From: Lachnospiraceae bacterium
Lineage (GTDB): Bacteria; Bacillota; Clostridia; Lachnospirales; Lachnospiraceae
Assembly (NCBI GenBank): GCA_009774585.1
Contig: VSOA01000045.1
Coordinates: 1 to 18,222, forward strand
Length of the DNA stretch: 18,222 nucleotides
Direction of reading: 5' to 3'
The translations under genes were made by a program, and so were the position numbers. The first letter of the stretch is position 1. Each line of letters opens with the position of its first letter. Shown piece by piece: positions 7,308 through 15,367 of the stretch. The notes below the pieces were generated by a model. That model was given only the letters and a program-made list of their open reading frames with translations, did no database searches and was not told where the DNA came from.

Positions 7308-8869
7308 GCTTCCTCTCCATGACCCACTGCATCCGCTTTATTGTAAGTCTTATAAAAAATATCTCTTTCCACCACGTAAATATCATGTTTATCATCACAT
7401 CGCACAGCAAGAAAATCTCCTTCCGTGCCCAACATATATTTCTCTGAATCCCATGCGGTAAATATTTTGACTCTTTCAGTCAATTCCTTTGCATATATAT
7501 ACGTACCACCACTGGAAATACATATTTTGGCATAATCCGCCAGCTGCAGGACTTCTCCTGTCTTACGGTTATGAACGGTCGGCTCATATGCGGTATTACA
7601 CTGTGTTCGTATCTCATCCGTGCAATACGGCCTATCCGTCACGACATAACTCTTCTTAAATTTCTCCCTTCGATTCGGGTAGACCTCCCCTTTAACCCCA
7701 ATCATAATTATCAAGTCATCATCTACCGTCATATCCACATCACCCTCCAATGTTCTGATGGTGATAGGTGTCCCTATAGGCAGAACCGAGGTTGCCTCCA
7801 CGTAGGCGAGCGGCACCTGCTTTTTTACATAAGTCTGCATATCGTATGTATCAATTTCATACTCTTTGGCATAAATAATCTGGCAGTAATCGAAATAGTT
7901 GTTCAGCCGTTGACTGAAAAAAGCCTCGGAATGTAATGTCGGATAAGCATTCTCATACAGCGTCTTGCTGATAAATCCTCCTGCCTTCTCCCGATGTCCG
8001 CCGCCAGAACCGACGCCGTCAGCCAGAAACGACGCCAATTCGTTCGCCTGCACTTCTTTGATACAGCTTCTGACTGAGAACTTGTAACCGTCCTCAGACT
8101 CATTGTATACCACGCAGCTATCCACCTCCGCCACCTGAATAAGAAAATCACTGATCAGACCCAGAATATTGGGGTCGCATGGTTTTGACTTGATAATGGC
8201 ATATCTGTAATCATCATTGTAAATATGCCGGATCATTGCCACGCCCGCAATTTCCATCTCCTGTAACGACAAATTCGAATTACGGAAAAGCGTAACCAGT
8301 GTTTTTTCACATGGAATCATATCCCGCATATCCATATCGAGCGGATTATAAATCTCGGAAAACTGGTTCGTATCCGTATACAAACCGTAATACAAAGCTG
8401 TTCCGACTCTCTTATCATCTACTTTATATCCGTCCTCCCGCAGCATATGCCAGACAAGCGTCGAACAGCTCCCCAGATGAGGATTGATTTCCGTCTTCTG
8501 CACATCCTGAATCTCCTCCTGATGATGGTCTATAATCGCCACATCCTCCGCCTGAAGATATGTCACATTGCCTGCTTTGTACTGGCAGTCCACGGTAATC
8601 AGGAGTCCCTGTATCATCCCGGTCGTTCTCTCTTCCATGTACTTTCGGATATCGCCGATATATGTAATGGGAATCTGTAATTTCTCTACCATCAACAACA
8701 GATTCGGTTTCTGTATACGGTTCCTGCCTGCATAGACAAGCTGCGCCTTTTTCCCAAGACTTGTAAAATAACTGTACAACGCAAATCCGGAAGCAATGGC
8801 GTCCGCATCCGGGTTGTCATGACATTGAATGGTCACGGATTTATAATTTTGTAATTCGGATAATTTCAT
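7289..8869 (-). CDS. DHH/DHHA1 family phosphoesterase with two C-terminal PGDYG-like repeats
   Basis: This 526-residue protein starts with a DHH catalytic domain. Its motifs are HDNPDADAIASG (17-28), a metal-binding Asp in VDC (residue 94), the DHH triad itself (IIDHHQ, 112-117) and GLYTDTNQF (162-170). The DHHA1 substrate motif GGGHREKAGG (289-298) follows, as in NrnA/GdpP-type enzymes that hydrolyse short oligonucleotides or cyclic dinucleotides with Mn2+. Residues 340-526 are an added region. There, 366-410 (TLEGD, then GVKGEVYPNRREKFKKSY) and 466-509 (GTEGDFLAV, then VVERDIFYKTY) look like two copies of a PGDYG-type module. No membrane span is seen, so it should be cytoplasmic. AAGGA lies 8-9 bases before the ATG. 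It follows the aldolase by 40 bases and overlaps the TIR gene. The exact substrate cannot be read from sequence. Confidence 0.87.
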   Translation of the reverse strand: MKLSELQNYKSVTIQCHDNPDADAIASGFALYSYFTSLGKKAQLVYAGRNRIQKPNLLLMVEKLQIPITYIGDIRKYMEERTTGMIQGLLITVDCQYKAGNVTYLQAEDVAIIDHHQEEIQDVQKTEINPHLGSCSTLVWHMLREDGYKVDDKRVGTALYYGLYTDTNQFSEIYNPLDMDMRDMIPCEKTLVTLFRNSNLSLQEMEIAGVAMIRHIYNDDYRYAIIKSKPCDPNILGLISDFLIQVAEVDSCVVYNESEDGYKFSVRSCIKEVQANELASFLADGVGSGGGHREKAGGFISKTLYENAYPTLHSEAFFSQRLNNYFDYCQIIYAKEYEIDTYDMQTYVKKQVPLAYVEATSVLPIGTPITIRTLEGDVDMTVDDDLIIMIGVKGEVYPNRREKFKKSYVVTDRPYCTDEIRTQCNTAYEPTVHNRKTGEVLQLADYAKICISSGGTYIYAKELTERVKIFTAWDSEKYMLGTEGDFLAVRCDDKHDIYVVERDIFYKTYNKADAVGHGEEAWEKTE

Positions 8870-8909
8870 CGTTATGTTCCTTTTCCCCTTTTATGATTCT
8901 TCTGTTTTG

Positions 8910-9611
8910 TTATTTACCGTCTTCTTTCCCTCTCGTCAAACGAGCCGGCACGCCGCCGCGCTTAATACCGAATTTCTCCCGCATGGCAAGCAATGCGTCT
9001 ATCTGCTCGTCCGTAAGCCTATTCTGTCTGCCCAATATTTTCTCTGTAATCAACAAGATATTCGCATAATACTCCATGGATTCCAGTCTGTAATATGCCT
9101 CGTAAATGTCTTCTGCCCAGGTCACCGCACCGTGATTGGCAAGAAGGATACCGTTATGTGTATGGCAATACGGCGCAATCACTTCCGGCACCTGTCTGCT
9201 TCCTAACTCCGCATAAGGTGCAATCGGCACGTCTCCTAATGTAATAATCGCCTCCGCCAATACCGGCGTATCAAGCGGGATACCCGCTATCGCGAAACAA
9301 GTGCAGATTGGCGGATGCGCATGACAGACCGCCTTGATATCTTCATTTTCCCGATAGGCGCGTAAGTGCATTTTCAGCTCGGAGGAAGCTTTATAGGTTC
9401 CCTCCATTACATTGCCGTCCAAGTCAACTTTGACGAGCATTTTCTTCTTCATATAACCTTTGGATACCCCCGTAGGCGTTGCCCAGACTTCATTGTCCCC
9501 GGTTCTAACCGAAATATTGCCGTCGTTTGCTGCCACAAATCCCCTTGTATACATGCGCTGTCCGACATCAATAATTGCTTTCTTTGCTTGTTTTTCCGTA
9601 ATATATTCCAT
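8910..9611 (-). CDS. Class II aldolase/adducin-fold sugar-phosphate aldolase (DrdA/Ald2-like)
   Basis: This 233-residue enzyme has the class II aldolase fold. Visible residues are NDGNIS (29-34), TPTGVSKG (45-52), the catalytic acid in SSE (Glu78), zinc ligands His97 and His99 in HAHPP, and the third ligand His160 in LLANHG. These match the L-fuculose-1-phosphate aldolase pattern. The gene directly follows an MtnA-like isomerase after 26 bases. In bacteria with that pair the aldolase cleaves 5-deoxyribulose-1-phosphate or 5-methylthioribulose-1-phosphate into DHAP plus acetaldehyde or methylthioacetaldehyde (the DHAP shunt; DrdA or Ald2). That specificity is inferred from the neighbour. Without it, the protein could equally be annotated as a fuculose-phosphate aldolase or a ribulose-phosphate epimerase. 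AAGGA about 9-10 bases upstream supports the ATG at 9611. The C-terminal tail is basic. Confidence 0.85.
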   Translation of the reverse strand: MEYITEKQAKKAIIDVGQRMYTRGFVAANDGNISVRTGDNEVWATPTGVSKGYMKKKMLVKVDLDGNVMEGTYKASSELKMHLRAYRENEDIKAVCHAHPPICTCFAIAGIPLDTPVLAEAIITLGDVPIAPYAELGSRQVPEVIAPYCHTHNGILLANHGAVTWAEDIYEAYYRLESMEYYANILLITEKILGRQNRLTDEQIDALLAMREKFGIKRGGVPARLTRGKEDGK

Positions 9612-9637
9612 ATGTGACCGTTCCTTTGTTTCTTGTA

Positions 9638-10729
9638 TTACAGTTGCGCTTTCTTAGCAAAAATCTCTCTCAACGATTCCGTATATGGTTCTCTGGCGAT
9701 GCCGTACTCCGTCACGATACCTGCGATCAAATCATGATCTGTCACGTCAAACGCCGGATTGAAAACCTTCACCCCTGCCGGCGCCATCGGTTTCTCGTAC
9801 CACATATCCGTCACCTCATGCGCCGGCCGCTGCTCAATCGTAATATCCGCCCCGGTTGGCGTATTCATGTCGATGGTAGAAGTAGGCGCGCAGATATAGA
9901 CTGGCACATTGTAGCGTTTCGCTACCGTCGCCACCACAGACGTACCTATCTTATTGGCGGTATCACCGTTCGCCGCTACCCGGTCGCAGCCTACAAACAC
10001 GGCGTTAACCCATCCGTTCCTCATAACCGTGGCAGACATATTATCGCAGATCAGCGTTACATCTACCCCCGAAGAATGCAATTCATAAGAAGTCAGTCTC
10101 GCTCCCTGTAGTAGGGGTCGTGTCTCGTCGGCAAACACACGGAAATGATAACCGCGCTCCTGTCCCAGATAAATCGGCGCCGTAGCTGTTCCGTATTTGC
10201 ATGTGGCAAGCTGCCCTGCGTTACAGTGTGTCAGAATCCCGTCTCCCGGTTTGACAAGCGTCAGTCCGTACTCCCCGATAGCCTTGCACACCTGTATGTC
10301 CTCTTCCTTCATGACGATCGACTCTTCTCTTAGTCTACGCTTAATCTCGGACACCGGCATGTCTTTATTTGCGATACATACCTGCTCCATCCTGTTTAGC
10401 GCCCATGACAAATTGACTGCCGTAGGTCTGGCTGAGTTTAAGTAGTCTTTCTGTCTGCGGAATTCTTTGTAAAAGACATCATAGTCCTCAGTCTGAATCC
10501 CTTTTGCCAGCAGATATATGCCGAACGCTGCCGCCACACCGATTGCCGGCGCGCCGCGCACCTTTAACAAATAGATAGCGTCCCAGATCTCCTCTCCGGA
10601 ATGCAGACTGATCAATTCCGCTTTGCCCGGAAGCTTTGTCTGGTCCAGAATCACCAGCGCACTGTTCTCATCGTCAAGCGCTACTGTCTCGTACTCCATG
10701 ATATTTTTTTCTTCTCTTATGCCGTCCAT
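9638..10729 (-). CDS. mtnA: Methylthioribose-1-phosphate / 5-deoxyribose-1-phosphate isomerase (MtnA/DrdI family)
   Basis: This 363-residue protein belongs to the MtnA/eIF2B-alpha-like aldose-ketose isomerases. Motifs present are RGAPAIGVAAAFG (58-70), ARPTAVNLSWAL (100-111), HCNAG with the catalytic Cys169, and GCDRVAANGDTANKIGT with the catalytic Asp249. It converts 5-methylthioribose-1-phosphate, or the 5-deoxy analogue, to the ketose. The acyclic pathway back to methionine would need mtnB-mtnD type genes, none of which are here. Instead an aldolase follows, which favours the DHAP shunt that disposes of 5'-methylthioadenosine and of 5'-deoxyadenosine made by radical SAM enzymes. GGAGG sits six bases before the ATG at 10729. 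It follows a permease gene by 66 bases without an obvious terminator or promoter, so it may be read through from the ABC cassette. MtnA and DrdI cannot be told apart by eye. Confidence 0.9.
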   Translation of the reverse strand: MDGIREEKNIMEYETVALDDENSALVILDQTKLPGKAELISLHSGEEIWDAIYLLKVRGAPAIGVAAAFGIYLLAKGIQTEDYDVFYKEFRRQKDYLNSARPTAVNLSWALNRMEQVCIANKDMPVSEIKRRLREESIVMKEEDIQVCKAIGEYGLTLVKPGDGILTHCNAGQLATCKYGTATAPIYLGQERGYHFRVFADETRPLLQGARLTSYELHSSGVDVTLICDNMSATVMRNGWVNAVFVGCDRVAANGDTANKIGTSVVATVAKRYNVPVYICAPTSTIDMNTPTGADITIEQRPAHEVTDMWYEKPMAPAGVKVFNPAFDVTDHDLIAGIVTEYGIAREPYTESLREIFAKKAQL

Positions 10730-10795
10730 CTTAATCCTCCATTCTTACTCAACCTGCGAATTTGAGCGGCGCCAAAGCGCTTTTGCACCATCTTT

Positions 10796-11971
10796 CTACA
10801 ACATCAGATAATACGTCACCGGAAACAATTTCTCCAATACCGTAAAAACCGGTAAATATGTCGCCAGTCTGACAAATACCGGCGCGCACACAAGACTGCC
10901 CAATGACAGAATCGGAATCGCCGCTGCGACAGACTCCTGCCTTTTCAGAAAAATACCGAGTATACTACAATATGCCACCACAATACACTGGTAAATAAAC
11001 AGACGGCCAATCTGCGCGCCCCACATACCTGCACTCCATAACGAAATGATACTGCCGTACGAAGCCTCTGTACCGCCATAACGGATTCCGTCAGATATCC
11101 ATAGACAAATCAAAACTGCGAAAGAAACAAAAACAGTCGGCAGCCATATATCGACTATATAGGTCAATGCATTCGGCGCTATCCGCAGAAATCTTTTTTC
11201 TCTTCTGTCCGTGTCATATTCTAACATACCGCACATACCGCTAATAAAAATAATTACCGCAAACATCCCTTTTACTGGGAAGACAGAACTGTCAGATATA
11301 ACATTCGTGTCGGAAGCATATTGACTATCCGGGTCGTCACTCATATAACGGAATCCGAACGTGCTGCCGTCCACCAGATGACTCTCGTACGCCTGCATTG
11401 CAAAATCTACGATTTCCTGAGATATCTCATCCGTCTTTCCGCGCTCTTTCTCTTGGGCCTTCTCCTCCGCCGTCCGCACCGTACACGTCCTCATATAATC
11501 CTCATAGGACTGCTCCGAATACAATTTGAAAATCGCTCCGCTGATACGCTCTTTCGCCATTCCGGTAATACTGCTCGTTGTTGTCTCATAGACAGTAATA
11601 CTCTCTGCCCAATCACGCTCCATCACCCGCCTTGCAACATCCGCCGCAATCACAAAACCGCAATCCGTTTCCGATTTCATCACACTCCGTTCTACTTCAA
11701 ATTCGTCCTCACAAAACGTAAACCGCAGCACACTCTCCTCTTCCAGATCATGTAACGCTTCCGTAATCTGTCCGCTCCAGGTTCCTTCTTCCACGCAGAT
11801 CGCCACCGCCGCGCCGTTCTGCTCCCCCAATTCCATTATGTTAACCGCACAACCGAGTATCGGAATAAGCGCCAGCAATACTATGTACGCCGGCTGTCTC
11901 CATAACCTCTTTACCAGAAGGATGAACCATATATAAATTTGCCTGAATTTTTCCCTTTTCTTTTTCCTCAT
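10796..11971 (-). CDS. ABC-2 type transporter permease (second permease of the cassette)
   Basis: This 391-residue membrane protein has a basic N-terminus (MRKKKREKFR), one span at about 27-46, and a large hydrophilic loop of about 185 residues presumed extracytoplasmic. A cluster of about five spans follows, beginning near VKGMFAVIIFISGMCGML (about 236-253). This 1 + loop + 5 layout is characteristic of ABC-2 permeases such as those in the YhgE/NatB-like export families. The stop codon of the upstream permease (TAG) overlaps the AGGG that serves as the ribosome binding site, 7 bases before this ATG, so translation is probably coupled. It should form a heterodimer with the upstream permease and work with the ATPase at 15368-16069. 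The substrate is not evident. Confidence 0.85.
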   Translation of the reverse strand: MRKKKREKFRQIYIWFILLVKRLWRQPAYIVLLALIPILGCAVNIMELGEQNGAAVAICVEEGTWSGQITEALHDLEEESVLRFTFCEDEFEVERSVMKSETDCGFVIAADVARRVMERDWAESITVYETTTSSITGMAKERISGAIFKLYSEQSYEDYMRTCTVRTAEEKAQEKERGKTDEISQEIVDFAMQAYESHLVDGSTFGFRYMSDDPDSQYASDTNVISDSSVFPVKGMFAVIIFISGMCGMLEYDTDRREKRFLRIAPNALTYIVDIWLPTVFVSFAVLICLWISDGIRYGGTEASYGSIISLWSAGMWGAQIGRLFIYQCIVVAYCSILGIFLKRQESVAAAIPILSLGSLVCAPVFVRLATYLPVFTVLEKLFPVTYYLML

Positions 11972-11979
11972 AATACGCC

Positions 11980-13227
11980 CTAATCCCGCCTTCTAAGCAG
12001 ATATGCCGCCACTGCAAACATCGCTGTATACCCACACATTCCGATCGCACACTGCTTGTAAATATCTGCATGATATCCGGTCAGTACGCCTCCTGCCGCC
12101 CGGATCAGATACGATGTTGGCAGTATCTCGCCTACTGCCTGCACTGCTCCCGGCAGAAATACAGATGGAATAAATCCGCCGGACAGATAAATCATAATCA
12201 CGGAAAGTAGGAATATAAGCAACACCGCACCGGTTCTTCCGCCGGACAGACTGTATATAAAATATGAAAAAGCAGAAACTGTTGTCACAATCAACATGAC
12301 CATTCCTATCTTAACACCGACATGGAATCCGCTCCCCCCGCCGGATATCATTGCAGACACTGCTTTTGCCGCTTCCGGGAAAAGAACTCCCGCAATCTTT
12401 AGCACTATCCAGGTAATGCCACAAAACAGCCCCATACACGCAAATCCGCAAAACCACTTGCAAAAACACTGCCATGCTTCTCCCGTTCCCTGCCGCGCCA
12501 GCTGCTTCCTAAAAGCAGTTGGTTCCTGCTGCATAACAGGGTATACCGCCATCCCGCTCAATAGCAGAAACAGAATGACCGCCGATGCCACATAGAATTG
12601 TATGATGCTCATCCTGCCGGTAGCAGATACCGTTTTCTCCTCGTAAACTGCCAGTCTGTCAAGCGCAAATGCAAGATTATAACTGTCTATCTCTCCCTGC
12701 ATCACTGACAGCATGTCCGTCATATTATATGCCGCCGCCGTGTCATACGCACCATAAATCTGCGCTTGTGCCACGCGCAAAAGTCCTGCCCCGGATTCGG
12801 TTAATTCCCGCAAAAGCAGTGTTTCCAATCCTGCGTTTCCCGGAAAATATACCTCTACGAACGGGTTTGTTCCGTTCATAATTCCTTCCACAAGCTGTTC
12901 GGGCAGTACGATCAGCGCGGCTATTTCTCCGCTCTGCAGCGACTGAAATCCTTCCTCTTCCTGCAATTGTACAAAGTGACATATCTTGGATGCGCTCTCA
13001 AGATTCTCCACATAACTGAGCGCCATTTTTGTCATCACATTCTCTTCTCTCACGACAACTCCGATGTTTGCCTGAACCGCCAGCGGCGCCTTTTCCATAC
13101 CTTTTGCACCACAAAAAGCAATCGTGCCTATGAGAATCATAAGCATGATTGCCTGTAATAACATTCGTGGAAACATTCCTAACATCTTTTTGATTTCTAT
13201 ACACAGATATCGCATTTTCTGTTTCAT
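11980..13227 (-). CDS. ABC-2 type transporter permease (first permease of the cassette)
   Basis: This 415-residue protein has a first membrane span at about 17-39, an extracytoplasmic domain up to about residue 205, and then about five more spans starting at IIQFYVASAVILFLLLSG (209-226). The C-terminal part contains the ABC-2 pattern LSGGFIPSVFLPGAVQAVGEILPTSYL, the usual 'Pro-Thr' turn before the last helices. It ends in a basic RRRD tail. The topology is the same as in the next gene, and the two probably pair. GGAAGG lies about ten bases upstream of the ATG, and the gene starts five bases after the stop of the 76-residue protein. Substrate unknown; candidates in this family include peptides, lipids and sodium. 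Confidence 0.85.
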   Translation of the reverse strand: MKQKMRYLCIEIKKMLGMFPRMLLQAIMLMILIGTIAFCGAKGMEKAPLAVQANIGVVVREENVMTKMALSYVENLESASKICHFVQLQEEEGFQSLQSGEIAALIVLPEQLVEGIMNGTNPFVEVYFPGNAGLETLLLRELTESGAGLLRVAQAQIYGAYDTAAAYNMTDMLSVMQGEIDSYNLAFALDRLAVYEEKTVSATGRMSIIQFYVASAVILFLLLSGMAVYPVMQQEPTAFRKQLARQGTGEAWQCFCKWFCGFACMGLFCGITWIVLKIAGVLFPEAAKAVSAMISGGGSGFHVGVKIGMVMLIVTTVSAFSYFIYSLSGGRTGAVLLIFLLSVIMIYLSGGFIPSVFLPGAVQAVGEILPTSYLIRAAGGVLTGYHADIYKQCAIGMCGYTAMFAVAAYLLRRRD

Positions 13228-13232
13228 AGAAC

Positions 13233-13463
13233 TTACGCCTTCCGGTCGGGTTCCCCCGCATTCATATCCGTATACATATCAAGCAGTCCTACCGTCTCCG
13301 ATGCCGGTCTGCCATACATATTGCAGCATTTATGAGAAACCGTTTTACTCTGCTTTTCCTCTTCGTCAAATGTGATACTCATACGATATACGCCCTGTGC
13401 AGACTCCGCATCCAGATGTTTCATGATTTCTTCAATCATAGCCTCTTGCCCTGTATCACTCAT
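13233..13463 (-). CDS. Unrecognised small protein (76 residues) inside the ABC cassette
   Basis: I do not recognise a family. The likely product starts MSDTGQEAMIEEIMKHLDAE and is 76 residues, hydrophilic and acidic in the first half, with a CC pair in SHKCCNMYGRP near residue 47. It has no signal peptide or membrane span. The frame is open further upstream, but that part overlaps the preceding gene in another frame and is not convincing. AAGGAG lies 12 bases before the ATG at 13463, a rather long spacing. It sits 40 bases after the Q/N-rich membrane protein and five bases before the first permease, so it is very likely co-translated with the transporter. A role as a small regulatory or adaptor subunit is possible, but nothing in the sequence proves it. 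Confidence 0.65.
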   Translation of the reverse strand: MSDTGQEAMIEEIMKHLDAESAQGVYRMSITFDEEEKQSKTVSHKCCNMYGRPASETVGLLDMYTDMNAGEPDRKA

Positions 13464-13503
13464 TATAAGAACAAACTCCTTCTTTATGTCGTTTACTATA
13501 TAA

Positions 13504-15312
13504 TTACCACAATGCATCCAACAAGCTGCCGTATTCGTCGTCGAGATTGTAAATAATTTCTTCCCAATCAGAGAGTGACATTTCAAAAAACGCTGTCTTG
13601 GCTTCTACCGACGGCTCAATCTTATCCGTTATCGGCTCTATCATAATATCACCGCTGATGCGGAACAATTCTTCATCATCCATCGTAAACGCCAGTTTCT
13701 GAAGTTCGAAGTTTGCGCTCTCGCCCTTCACAATATCGGCCCAGCCGCCTTTTAAGGTAAACTCAAGATCATCGATATCATCTTTCATGGAAAAAGTCAT
13801 TTCGAACTCATCATTTGCGGCATCACAGTTCATCACATATTTGATCTTCGCTTCATCATAATCATCCGAATATTTGGCATCCACAGTTACCTGATGTTCA
13901 TCTTCCGTTGTATCTTGCACGATCTGGCAAATAATTTCCCTTGTCTCGCCATCAACGCCATCCACACTGATCTTGCCCTGCACCTTATCAATACTTCTGT
14001 CCTCTCCCAAGAAAAACAATTCCCCGGAAACAGACGCCTCGGAATCCAGCATCTTAACCGGCTCCTCTATCATAATACTCTCAATACGATTCTTAGATGA
14101 GATTTCAAACAACAGGCTCAAGTCGGAAGTTACCCAGTTATCATAATAACTCAAGGCGCTCATACTATCGGTCATTTCATAAATTTCACTGTACTCTTTC
14201 ATATAATTCTTGACCAGACGATTGATTTCCTGCTTCGGAAACGTCACGCGGTACAGTCCTTTTTCCACTTTCTCGATCGTCATTGCCTCCCTGCAGGCGT
14301 CAATATCTCTTGCCGTCTGCTCGAACGCCGTACTGAAGCTTTTCCAATCCCTTATGGAATTTGCCTTATTCTCTATAGAAAACAGATCAATCGAAAATTC
14401 TTCCGCGTCACTCTGTTCAGAATATTCCGCCAGAATAGAATTGTTAAACTGGCTTACGACATTTTCATTCTCAATATACATATCTTCCATAAACAGTTCC
14501 GGTACGGAAAAACAGAATACTTCGTCATTGGCATATATATTTAAATGTCCGAATTCATAATTGATCATGCTGAGACTGGTTTCCGCATTCAGTTCTTTCG
14601 CCTTCATATCTTTGTAAAAATCAGTATCAAGTCCCAGCGTCACAGTGCCCATCATCGGCATATCCATAGAAAAATCCAACGATGTGTCAACATGACAGCC
14701 GTCTTCCTGCATCATTCGGAGCATATCATTACCACCGATTTTCTCTGCCAGAGGATTTCTGGTCTGTGTAATCTCTCTGCCGATATTCTGAAAACCTTTG
14801 CTGATTTTATAAACCGGTGTACTCCTGAAATAAATCAGCCCCCCTACTATCGCGACGATAAGCACGACGCAGACACATGCGATAGCAATCACAATCTTAG
14901 CCGCACTTTTCTTCTCTTTGGGATGATACGGACGAATCGTCTCTCCGTTCATATTCCCCTGTTTCTGATAAAAACTGCCGTATACATTATCCTGCGATTG
15001 CTGTCCGTATGGATTGTTCTGCTGCTCATACGGATTATATTGTGGTTGCTGTCCGTATGGATTGTTCTGCTGTTCATACGGATTATACTGTGATTGTTGT
15101 CTGTACGGGCTGTTCTGCTGCTGTTCATGGGGATTTCTTTGTGTCTGCTGCCCGTATAGGTCGTTTGACTGTTCGTACTGACTATTTGCCTGTCCCTCAT
15201 TCAAATTGTTATCGTCCGGCTGCATAGATGCGCTTTCGGCTGCCGACACACCGGGAATCGGTATTTCCTGCGGTATGTAATTTCCCATATTATTCTGATT
15301 ATTTCCGTCCAT
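13504..15312 (-). CDS. Single-pass membrane protein with Q/N-rich tandem-repeat cytoplasmic tail; family unknown
   Basis: The 602-residue product has three parts. Residues 1-115 are rich in Gln, Asn, Pro and Tyr and include four 16-residue repeats of the type NNPYGQQxQYNPYEQQ (51-114). Next comes a basic stretch (HPKEKKSAAK) and one membrane span at about 139-162. The remaining 440 residues are hydrophilic, acidic and probably beta-rich. The basic residues before the span put the Q/N-rich part inside the cell and the large domain outside. I cannot name the external domain. AGGGG lies just upstream of the ATG at 15312; an in-frame ATG four codons earlier (15324) is an alternative. The gene lies between the ABC ATPase and the permeases in one direction, so it may be an accessory protein of that exporter. 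Repeated low-complexity tails before a membrane span are common in clostridial surface proteins. Confidence 0.8.
   Translation of the reverse strand: MDGNNQNNMGNYIPQEIPIPGVSAAESASMQPDDNNLNEGQANSQYEQSNDLYGQQTQRNPHEQQQNSPYRQQSQYNPYEQQNNPYGQQPQYNPYEQQNNPYGQQSQDNVYGSFYQKQGNMNGETIRPYHPKEKKSAAKIVIAIACVCVVLIVAIVGGLIYFRSTPVYKISKGFQNIGREITQTRNPLAEKIGGNDMLRMMQEDGCHVDTSLDFSMDMPMMGTVTLGLDTDFYKDMKAKELNAETSLSMINYEFGHLNIYANDEVFCFSVPELFMEDMYIENENVVSQFNNSILAEYSEQSDAEEFSIDLFSIENKANSIRDWKSFSTAFEQTARDIDACREAMTIEKVEKGLYRVTFPKQEINRLVKNYMKEYSEIYEMTDSMSALSYYDNWVTSDLSLLFEISSKNRIESIMIEEPVKMLDSEASVSGELFFLGEDRSIDKVQGKISVDGVDGETREIICQIVQDTTEDEHQVTVDAKYSDDYDEAKIKYVMNCDAANDEFEMTFSMKDDIDDLEFTLKGGWADIVKGESANFELQKLAFTMDDEELFRISGDIMIEPITDKIEPSVEAKTAFFEMSLSDWEEIIYNLDDEYGSLLDALW
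14971..15162 (-). repeat. Four in-frame 48-bp tandem repeats encoding 16-residue Q/N/P/Y-rich units
   Basis: The units begin at DLYGQQTQ, NSPYRQQS, NNPYGQQP and NNPYGQQS. The two central copies (15067-15114 and 15019-15066) match at about 40 of 48 bases by eye, with differences mostly at third codon positions. The first and last units are more diverged. The repeat is in phase with the reading frame, so copy-number change would lengthen or shorten the cytoplasmic tail without breaking the gene. Confidence 0.85.
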
Positions 15313-15367
15313 CTGTCCCCTCATTCTTTCTTCTCACACTGTTCTTTCGCTTGTACTTCACTGCTTC

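Noticed and set aside
10730..10795. GCGC-TTTG-GCGC hairpin between the permease and mtnA genes as a terminator
   Set aside because: The stem is only four pairs and no T-run follows on the minus strand.
14971..15162. Regular repeats resembling a CRISPR array or noncoding satellite
   Set aside because: The 48-bp units are contiguous without unique spacers, stay in frame, and differ mostly at third codon positions, so they are protein-coding repeats.
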